Assembly: GCF_029633865.1 (NCBI RefSeq)
Contig: NC_079214.1
Location: 25,965,000-26,028,999 of the forward strand
Length of the DNA: 64,000 nt
Origin: Lampris incognitus
Lineage: Eukaryota; Chordata; Actinopteri; Lampriformes; Lampridae
Direction: 5' to 3'
A model generated the notes under the pieces. The model was given only the letters and a program-made list of their open reading frames with translations, was not told where the DNA came from and made no database searches. Position numbers and translations under genes: made by a program. Below are positions 55,001 to 64,000 of the stretch, piece after piece (within the stretch, counting starts at the first letter, position 1; each line of letters begins with the position of its first letter).

Positions 55001-56837
55001 GCTCTCGGGGCTCCAGCAGAACTGCTTTGGGGCTCCTAAAAGGGGTTAGGGTTCATAGCTGTGCTGGGGATACATATATCCTTTGTGGAAAGAGCAGAAA
55101 AACACACAGTTTAACTGTTATAACCCAGGGCAGATTTTGATTTTTGTTTTTGTGTGTGTGTGTATGTGACTGAATCGGGATGAAGCGAACAGATGGATTT
55201 TGAGCTGCACTTTAGAACAACCACCAACTCGTATGGCTATAAGGGGTTAATGCTGATCACCGAAGTGTTCAACACTGGTTGTTCCGGGGTTATAACTGGC
55301 TGTATTGGGGGTTAACGGTGGTCGTTCTGGTCGCTGAGATCTGACCCAGTGGTCAGTGAGGCGGAGTGACACATAACCCAACTGGACTGTCAGCTGAACT
55401 CACAGCTGGTCCTGACTGCTCACCTGCACACAGCATGGTGCTGCTGTTGACACCAAGGCTCAACATTCAATAGAATGACTGAGGCCCTGTCATAGAGCCA
55501 AGGTAGTTAAATAAACGTGATATATATACACTGCATACCGATTTGTTTTTACCCCGCTTCGTGCAGACAGACTAGTCCGAACAGTCTAGAGAGATGTTAA
55601 TTTAATATCCTTATTGGCATGCATTAAGACAGGAAATTGAGAATATTATAGTGTATTTATTTCTATGCATGCATAACTTTTGCTTTGTTTTTTCATGATT
55701 TAATGAGACATGTCTATTGACCGATTCCGTTTTCTATCACAAATACAAAACCACACTGTTCCCACAGTATTAAAAGGAGAAAAAAATGTGGTGAGTCTGA
55801 TTTTCATCCCTTCTTTTTTTACGGCTGACATTCCAATAAATCTTTATTTCAGCTCTTTCAGTTCACTGATGTCGACCCCCCCCCCCCCCAAGTTTTAGCA
55901 TCACAGTTGTACTGACGCCGATGCACGGCTGACATTGGTCCCTTTGGCAAATAGGATTCATGCAGCAGCCCGGGCATCAATGCTTGAATTGTCCATACTG
56001 GGCGTAAGGGCATTCAAGATCGACCCGTGGTAAATCTTTTCAAACCTTTTAGTCCACACGTAGGCCTAAAGCAAGAGACAACAAAGAGGCGAGGAGCAGC
56101 AGAGGAGTGACAATGGTGATGGGGTTGCGTTCAAATCGCCTCCACCGAGGAGATTGACTAGGAGGGGAGGGGGACAAAAAAAGTGCGGTGTGTGATGCTC
56201 TGCCTCCGAAAGGGGATCCGCGCGCATCTCGGTTATCAGTCTGGTCGCGTGATGAAATCAGCGAGCTCAAGAGAAAATTATGGCGGTCTTTTAAATCAAC
56301 CCGGCTGTCCTAATCGACCTTCATGTTATTGTGCTGTGTCATATTCGGACGGTCCGTCCAACTTAAAACGCCGATAGCGTCTCTAAAGTAAATTTTAAAT
56401 TCCAGGGTCAAGATTTTTCGCGTTTCATCTTTTTTTTTCTTTTCTCTTTTTTGACGACTTGAGCAGAACTGGCGACGCGTCATTGAAAATAACACGGTAA
56501 CTATATTACGAGTAAGTAAAGCCATGCTAGGTGTCTCATGTTACTGTCCGTCAATCATCGACGCAACGACGCGGGGTTCGTCGGACAATCAAAACTGGAT
56601 TAAACACATTAAAACTGTAGTCTTACCTTCAATTTAAAGTGCATTTACAACCAGTTCTTTAAGAAGCACCGCTTCGAAAAGTACCAACATAGCACGAAAG
56701 CCAGTAGCCTTAAATCTACACACAATCTCCGAACACGAACGGGGGGGATTGTTAGCATGAAAATGAAATGAGTATGTATAGCATGTATATAAAAAACATC
56801 ATGGGCACTTTGAAAACGAGAATTACACGGCACCTAC
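51022..56837. other. Long 5' intron of sema6d
   Basis: Between the candidate first exon and the start-codon exon. It contains simple repeats (51985, 52436-52462, 53290-53309), G- and C-runs (54050, 55876) and otherwise complex sequence. I recognise no other gene or named transposon. Confidence 0.4.
51985..52018. repeat. (CA)n microsatellite in 5' intron
   Basis: About 16 CA units in the long intron before the start-codon exon. Confidence 0.93.
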
Positions 56838-57480
56838 CTTGAGTATCCAAATTTTCTCTGGAACTGGACGGTCCAAATAAACGTTGTATTCCTTTTGTAA
56901 TCCATTTAAGAAAGAAAAAAGGCTCGTCTTTTTTCCCCCTAAGTTCCTTAAAATTTAATGCTCCATTTGGACCCCGCGTCCCTTATCCAGAGGCGCACAG
57001 ATTTGGTTTTCCGCTGATCGCCAGTGGGCTGCGATATGATTCCCTCTCTGACTCTCCGCGGACTGCTGACTGAATCTGATCTTCAAAGCTCAACAACGAT
57101 CAAATAGTGGTGCGATGCCCCCCCCCCGTACTACCATTAACTTTGTCAACCAAAGGCAAAATATAAACATCACCGGAGCACTATATCTACATCCTATCGA
57201 CGAAGTGCACCGAGGGGTAAAATCACAAGCCCGAAGCAATGACAGATATGAACTGTGCACGATTCGTCAACAATGAGCGAATATGCATATGCGATTTGAG
57301 CACGAACAAAAGCTAACTTTTTGCACAAATGATCTCCGTCCTGCACACCGTGCAGGAGAAGGCTCGCAATGCTGTAGTCTTCGAGAAATCTGTTTACTAG
57401 ACCCGAGGTGTCTTTCACTTTGGTTTCCCTCGACTTTCGCCTGCTTATTGTGCAGCGGGGGGGAAAGAAGAAAGTACCCC
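56160..57480 (-). promoter_or_regulatory. sema6d: CpG-rich probable promoter region of sema6d
   Basis: CG dinucleotides are clustered (for example 56215-56240, 56470-56590 and 56990-57065) in contrast to the AT-rich, CpG-poor surroundings. Three minus-strand donor consensus sites lie in or near it (edges at 56627, 56838 and 57505), suggesting alternative first exons. No clear TATA box is evident. Confidence 0.45.
56838..57110 (-). other. sema6d: Candidate noncoding first exon of sema6d
   Basis: The minus strand ends in a consensus donor (GGATACTCAAG|GTAGGTGCC, exon edge 56838) that could pair with the acceptor at 51021. The upstream boundary is unknown; a GC-rich stretch to about 57110 could hold the start site. 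Confidence 0.45.
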
Positions 57481-57699
57481 CTTTATATCTGCAAAGTGAC
57501 TCACCTCATTTGAAATGATATTTGGATTCCTTTAGTGTAAACTGTAATCCAACAAAAATAACAAAAAAAAATGTGCACGTAGTGAACCAACTTCTCTCCC
57601 GTCGCTCTCCCTGGGTTGAGGAAAACAAACTAACAAACTAATGCACGGCAAATGGTGTAATTCGATCCATGCTAAGTCAATCCATCGAGAGGCTCCACA

Positions 57700-60600
57700 G
57701 TCTACCAATAAGCCGCGCTCTTGCTCCGGTCCCTCCCCCATCTATTTCTAACCCCCCCCCCTCTCTCTCTCTTTCGCTGGCTGTGGGTTTTGGCTTCTCT
57801 CCCTTTCTTTCGTGGATCCTGGCGAGAGAAAGGAAAAGCAGCCCCCATCTCTCCTAGGTGACCCCATACTGCCCCCACCCCCTTTTTTGAGCCCCCATCC
57901 CCCCACTGTAAGTCAGCAGAGCGCTCAGTTAAAATCTCTTACAAACCGAGGAGTCGTTGCGTTAAGGTTGCTTAGTTAAAAAAAAGGAATAATAGACCTC
58001 TCTGGTAATGTTTGCACTTAGGCAACAGCTACTTCTTTAGTTTATCCCCATCCACTTCAACATGGCGCCATGCAATATGAGATGCACAGACGTTTTTTCT
58101 GAAGTTTTCAAGAATTTTTTTCTTCTTCTTGGTACTCATGCCCTTATATTTGCAATGCGCCCACACAGATATTCATTTTGACCTAAGAGAAGGCTAATTT
58201 CTAGAAGACAACCATTTCCCCCCTAACTGCTCTTTTTATCACTATATAAGCAGTTAACAGGCAGAAGATGACTATTGACATGCAAAATAAAAATTACTTC
58301 TGCACACGTGTATGACAGACACTGCACAATAGTGCAAGTTTATTTGGGTGGACTTTTGTAATTTTGCAGTGCACTAGTGTGTAAATGTGCATACACGTAT
58401 GCGGAGGGGGAGTCCGTGTTGACAGTGTTAGGGCATTCCAACTAGATGTGCTAACTCAGACAAAGGTGTCCTATTTACACCCAATTATGCCAGGATCAGA
58501 CTAAGCAGGTTAGCAGATGTGTGAGAATCTCTGCCACATTACATGTCCTCACCCACTCAGGCACACTCTCTTGACCCCCCTCCTCCCATTATGAGTTGCG
58601 CAAATGGGATCTGCATCTCAATACTTGCACAGGAAACTCTGGTTTGCTTTGCCGATCTGCCTAATCCTGTGTTGGCACCACTTGTGTTTTTCTCTACCCC
58701 CTCTTCTTGAGGTATTATCTTACTGAGATATGCCTGTGCATCCATTTGATATAATCAGTCTATCTGCATGGCTTTGTTGTCATCTTGACACCTTAGTTTT
58801 TTTTGTTGTTGCTATCTCTACCTTGTTACGGCTCTATCCAAATTTGATAGAATACGTTCTCTCACTTGTGTGACTTATTTCTCTCCATTCCTCCCCAGTG
58901 GTCTCACCTCTCAGAGGAGCCAGTCTGTTTCTCCTCTGTTACCTCTGACTGCTGGTTGTGGGGTCCTGTGAGGACTGAATCAGCATGTGCATCTATCATT
59001 GCAGGAGAAGAGGAAAGATGGGAAGATCAATGTGAAAAAGGTAGAGGCAGACAGAGGTGCTGAATGTGTGGCTTGGTGGATAGATATATTCATCAGTGGG
59101 GGTTTGGTGCGTGCATTGATTAATGCAATTGCTACATGATAACATTTTTATTGTTTTTTGTGCACAATCGATAGCGTTAACAACTCTTATGTTTATAACA
59201 TAACATACATTTGCTTTAAAACTGAGAAGAATGCATGAAACACAACCTTCAGGATTTCGCAGTATCAATGCGACAAACTGAAGGTGGTTCATTTTGTGAT
59301 AAAAGAAAAATAAAGCCATTGGGTAAAGTTGTAGTGATTAGCTTGTCGACAGGTGTTTTGACTGAACTGTTCAGATAGAAATATAGAATCACATAACTGA
59401 AAGCATAGTGCAGGAAATTGTTGAAAAATCGGATTACAAAACTCCTGGACAAGCTAAAAATAACTATGGGAATTGTGAGTGGAGGGGTTCGGTGTAAAAA
59501 ACAGATACAGATATAGTAGTCATAAGGGTGAAGCAGATGGGTGAATGTAATAGTTCTCTGAGAGTCGGTGTGTCTTCAGATTGATGGCGGGCATAGACCG
59601 ATGAATGTATTGATGCTCTGAAAAGGAAGGGAGGACGGGGAGATGGATGGTGGGAGTAGAGTGCTATGCATGTAGGAGTCGGACGGGGGAGGATAGACAG
59701 ATGACAGAAGGGGCTTTGCTTGTCCCAGAGCCTGCCATACTCCCTTGGGGACCCCACAGTGTTTAGGTCGACCCCTGGGGGTGTGCAGGGATCGGGCCTG
59801 GGGCACAAGGGAGAATGTGAGGGCTTGGCCTAAGGCTTGGCCTACTGAGGACAGGGCCACCTCCACTCCTTAATTTACTGCCTTAAATGCCACTACAGAT
59901 GGCAGTGGGTCTACGATGGGGAACACAGCCTCAAAGCTGGGGCTGTGGCCAGAGAACATTTGATAATGTACTGCAAAATAATAATTTTCCATCAGGCAGT
60001 CCATATGACATAAACACAACAGACAATCTACGTAATTGGCACCAGGTGTCACGCTTTAGAGCCAGGTGTCACACCTGTGGAGACGCTCATCAAGAATAAC
60101 ACAAGACATAAAATGAAATAAAATCAGTTCCTGGAACAATTTGTCTCTCAATCACACAGTGACATAGAAAGCAACAATGTCTTACAGAAATATATAAATG
60201 ACAAGCCAAAAAATAAAAATCAGAGAACATAAAAACGGACTTTATGGCACAGAGAAAAGATGACAATTCAAGTCACAGCACTTTGGTAACAAGGAGAGAT
60301 GGCTATGTGCTTCGTGGCTTGGCATTGAGTGGTCTATCAGATGGCTGTCTCCCTGGGTGGGGGCAGTCTGGACTGAACCACTGTGGTGACCTCTGATTGA
60401 TTAAGAGGCAATTTCTGGCACTCAGCTAGCCTGGGGCACCATTTGTCACCTGACTGTGCATTCCTATTGAGAAGCTTCTTGTCCTCCAGCCCAGGCCTTC
60501 TCTCCAAATCCCCAACTCAGCCCAATCCACTGGGGCCACCCATGTAAAAACCCTTTCCATTCACACTCCTGCACAGCCTTTTGGTGGCAAACCTTTTGCT

Positions 60601-61084
60601 TCCACTATATACCACACCTTACCCTGTAACTGATTCTGTATTTGGAGTAATACGTTTAACGGGCAAGTGCCCTATATTATTTGCTGCTGTGGTTTAATTA
60701 ACGTAACACCCTTAAAAGATGGTTAGACCCCTGGAATTCTTTAGGTTGATTTATGCATGGGACCAATGGTACCGTCTTTGGTTGATATGTCTGAGATTTG
60801 TATTTCTAATCTAAAAATGAAGGTAGCTTTAGTAAGGTAGCTTTTAACCTGGCAATAACCTGAGTAAAAGACCCCAAGTCGTCTTCTATAATTTCAGTTT
60901 CCTCCATTACACTATATCGGCTGCTTACAGAGAGTATTTATGTTAACTAAAGGTTAGGGAAAGGTTAGGCATAATTGATTTTGATGTATAGACAGGAGGC
61001 AATATCGGAAAGTATCTCTGTAATTTGTAGTGGAATGACCTGTGCACCTCTGCACAGATATCCTCTTTTTTTTAAAAGATTATT
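57700..61084. other. Upstream intergenic DNA, no gene seen
   Basis: It begins with C-rich and CT-rich patches (57750-57905). The rest is complex, moderately AT-rich and without a supportable exon or a repeat I can name. Confidence 0.35.
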
Positions 61085-61204
61085 TTCTTGGTATTTTTAC
61101 TTTATTCAACAGTGATAGTTGATAGACAGGAAAGAGAGGGGCTGACATGCAGCTAAGGGCCCATGCCGGATTCGAACCCAGGCTACTGCAGTAAGGACAC
61201 AGCC
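61085..61204 (-). mobile_element. SINE-like fragment with box-B-like motif
   Basis: The block GACAGGAAAGAGAGGGGCTG, ACATGCAGCTAAGGGCCCATG and GGATTCGAACCCAGGCTACTG is a repeat common in fish. On the minus strand GGGTTCGAATCC fits a tRNA box B. Confidence 0.6.
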
Positions 61205-61590
61205 TTATGAGAGAAAGAGAGAGAAAGCCACTTTATATGATATTGTATTCTTACAATGAATTGTATTCCTACAATTTGAATTTGTTCTCTGCATTTAACC
61301 CATCATATTGTATAGGAGCAGTGGGCAGCTGCAGCGCCCGGGGACCAACTCCAGTTCTCTTTCCATTGCCTTGGTCAGGGGTACAGACAGGAGTATCAAC
61401 TCTCACATGCATGTCTTTTTGTTGGTGGGAGGAAACTGGAACACCCGGAGGAAACCCACACAGACACAGGGAGAACATGCAAACTCCACACAGAAAGGAC
61501 CTGGGATGGCCTGGGGTTTGAACCCAGGACCTTCTTGCTGTGAGGCAACAGTGCTAACCTCTGGGCCACTGTGCTGCCCATGTGGTACGT
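61205..61590 (-). mobile_element. tRNA-derived SINE, second tail type
   Basis: On the minus strand the head (GGGCAGCACAGTGGCCCAG and GGTCCTGGGTTCAAACCCC) and body (GTTTGCATGTTCTCCCTGTG) match the SINE at 13499. The tail differs: a CTGCCCACTGCTCCTATACA block, then AGAACAAATTCAAATTG and AAAGTGGCTTTC. Confidence 0.8.
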
Positions 61591-61829
61591 ACTCCACTAG
61601 GTGAGCCACCGGGACCTCTGCACAGCTATCTTGCTCTATCATTTGTAGCTATTTACTTTTTCTTTTTCTTTTTTTTTTGATGGTGAGGAGAAAGGAGAAA
61701 GGCTGGAGGGAAGCAGCTCTATTTTGCCGAAACTTGTTTGGTGCCCCACAGTTCAGGGAATGATTCAGTTTGCTTTGATGGAATCCCAATGACTGTCACA
61801 TTTACTCACAGATACGCACACAAAAATGG

Positions 61830-62440
61830 GATAAACTCTGATAGCCTGTAATTGAGTTTATTAGGGTTTGCTGATGGAAATGAAAATGCTAATCAAATTC
61901 ATAGCCAATGCTGCGGGTAATTTACAGTCCGCATTGGCTGCCATATCAATGTGAACTGCTGGATGATTGAAAGAAGCACATGACATTTTCAGCTCATTAT
62001 TTATTGATCCCCCTTTCAATTCCAATCAAAATGTTTTAATCCGCTTGGTTATCCAAGGACTCGTGTGGGAGTACTGTGTCAAATGTCCATAGATTTAAGC
62101 TGTGTTGGGCACCACAACCTTGACTCATTAGGACAATGTTTCCATCTCAAAAGGTTACTACTCTGGGCCTGACATTAACACTGTCATTCATTTGATGTAG
62201 GAGGAAGCCCATTGTTTTCAAGACAAGACTTCCATTACTTTTGATAAGATAATAAATGCATACTCCCACAAGCACTGCCCTTCACTAAAATGTTCCTTCC
62301 ATAACATCTCTGGTCAAATCCATCACTGCAGCTGTGGTAATGAATGCTTCAGACATAGCAGTCAACCACACAGGTGATTCCAGACCTTGTCACGTTCCCA
62401 GTAATGAAGGTAATGCAAACAGAGAAGTTTACATTTTTGG
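61830..62440. promoter_or_regulatory. Candidate conserved noncoding element(s)
   Basis: This sequence is of high complexity, AT-rich, repeat-free and dense in homeodomain/POU-like words (GCTAATCAAATTC, CATTATTTATTGATC, ATTCCAATCAAAATG, GATAAGATAATAAATGCAT). It lies upstream of a developmental guidance gene. Such stretches in fish often prove to be conserved enhancers, but without an alignment this is only a suspicion. Confidence 0.25.
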
Positions 62441-62580
62441 GAGGAATTATATGACTTTAGGAGGAGAGAGGCTGGATTTAAAATGGCTGATATAAAAGTG
62501 GGAACAGGAAAGTGAGAGCTGTGGAGGCTGCTCAGTTCACACGCTCTGAGGAATACGTCTATTCCTGTGTGTCTCTAAAT

Positions 62581-62608
62581 GGCCACACACACACACACAC
62601 ACACACAT
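62581..62608. repeat. (CA)n microsatellite
   Basis: About 13 CA units. Confidence 0.92.
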
Positions 62609-63666
62609 TTAGACAGGTGTTTTGTTGTGATGTACTGACAGTATAGTGAACAGCTGTGTGTGGAAGCGTGTCCGGGGCGCGCTGGGAGGTAGCTGTTGCA
62701 TTCTCAGAGCGCCCCACCGGACGCCAGACTAGACAGACACGCACATAAAGTTACATACACACTTACACACACCAAATACATAAACTCTCACACACATGGG
62801 CTAAGGGCAGCTGCAGGGTGACATCCATGGGCTGCAAAGCCAACTGCACCAGCCCACACAGAACTCTCTGTGTCCAAACATGATATTCTATCATTATATC
62901 GAGGCCCTAGACTTCAGCAACAATGCCCTCAGCTGTACATCCTAAATCTTTGGAATTTCCCCCAGCCATATATCTGTTACTGCTGCTAGCCAGGCAGCCC
63001 TACCCCTAGCCTAAGCCAATCCCTTATACTACAACTGCTGCGCCAAATATTTACCTATCCCTTGCCCCGATATATCAACAGCACCAGCCATAAGCCTCAG
63101 CCTCAAACCCCTGTACCACCTCCCATTCTGGCTGCCAGCTTGTCGGTCAGGCTAGTTAAGTCTCCCTTGGAGCTGTGAAACTATCGGGGATTTAAGGGAA
63201 AAGCCCTTTATCCAGGAACTTTCTCTACAGGCAGGGGCAAGCAAATGTCTCATGTCAGCAAAACAACACAAATGCTGCAAATGGCATTTCTGCCTTTCGG
63301 AGGTAAAAAGCAAACTTCCCTAACAGAGCAAACACATGGCGTCTAGCCTCTGAGCAAAGGCAGAATGAGGTCACTGGAAACTGCACTGCCAATAATTTAG
63401 TGTTTTCATTGTAATTGTCTTCATCAGTTCTGTAGAATTTCACATTTACTTCCATTGACGATGATGCATTTTAACACTTTGAAACTCATGGAGGGATTTC
63501 TGTCTATTTGGGAGAAGGTGAAGTGTGGGATAGTGGGATGTGGTACTACATGCTGATTAGCCTGCGGTAAACCATATAGGCTAATCTGAGGGATTAAACT
63601 CACAGGCCCAAGGAATGTCAATGACTTCTAGAGCCAGACCAGGTGTCCACACATAGGCAGCTAGAG

Positions 63667-63669
<3 letters not shown>
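62609..63669. other. Intergenic stretch, no gene seen
   Basis: Unique-looking sequence; the short open frames on the minus strand show no recognisable domain. Confidence 0.35.
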
Positions 63670-63712
<43 letters not shown>

Positions 63713-63730
63713 GCGCGTGTGTGCGTGCAT
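63670..63730. repeat. (GT)n microsatellite with GC interruptions
   Basis: About 20 GT units followed by GCGTGTGCGCGTGTGTGCG. Confidence 0.94.
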
Positions 63731-64000
63731 GTGTACTGCATGACAATAGCAAGTGCAGGGCTGCAGAAAATACATGGGATTTGTGGTATAACTGCTAACA
63801 CTTTTTCACAACATTTCCCTTTTGTTGGCGACAATCCCTTTTACTGGCCAAATTTACCTATGGATTATTGCTGTTGTTCCTTGTCATTGAGCCTGTGTAG
63901 ACAGAGACAGGTTTTCCTGGGGAGACAGTAGGATAGGTGTATAATTATCGGGCAGTATGGCTTAGAAGTTGTGAGCCCACATTCATTTTCTTATTGTTTG

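Overview
The window is vertebrate nuclear DNA from a ray-finned fish. The evidence is split genes with GT-AG introns, very abundant CA/GT and CT/GA microsatellites, Tc1-like, hAT-like and Penelope-like elements, tRNA-derived SINEs with GGATGGAT tails, and two genes whose products match vertebrate families. The sequence gives no species name. A run of 200 N (29025-29224) marks an assembly gap.

Layout. 1-169 is the end of a Tc1 derivative. 3350-4444 (+) is an intronless goliath-family RING-H2 ubiquitin ligase of the RNF128/GRAIL type, followed by a Penelope-like GIY-YIG fragment. 7012-15187 is a dense nest of elements: a SINE, a 1197-bp palindromic Tc1 derivative, a palindromic MITE, a Tc1-like element split by a decayed non-LTR retrotransposon with an exact 17-bp target duplication, another SINE, and a second 1197-bp palindromic Tc1 derivative in the opposite orientation. 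15190-34550 is intergenic: long microsatellites, SINEs, a hAT-type MITE, two neighbouring Tc1-like elements (26264-28711), a ZMYM1/hAT-like coding fragment beside the gap, and paired tRNA-like SINE modules.

The main gene is sema6d on the minus strand. I resolved 19 coding exons between 50982 and 37402. Their summed length is 3327 nt, which is a whole number of codons (1108 residues plus stop), and every junction keeps phase. They encode a signal peptide, sema domain, PSI domain, stalk, one membrane segment and a long proline-rich cytoplasmic tail ending in the SEMA6D-type C-terminus. A spliced 5' UTR piece lies directly upstream of the start codon. Candidate first exons lie in a CpG-rich stretch at about 56.6-57.6 kb. 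The 3' UTR probably runs to about 34.56 kb. A hAT-like element, itself interrupted by a likely solo LTR, sits antisense in the intron between coding exons 11 and 12. 57.7-64 kb is upstream DNA with SINEs, microsatellites and complex AT-rich stretches that may be conserved enhancers.

The two host genes are not functionally linked as far as the sequence shows. SEMA6D is a transmembrane guidance cue for plexin-A receptors, and the RNF128-like protein is an endomembrane ubiquitin ligase. The most unusual feature is the set of palindromic Tc1 derivatives. Each carries two convergent copies of only the N-terminal DNA-binding part of a transposase, and arm-specific substitutions show that the palindrome itself has been copied as a unit.
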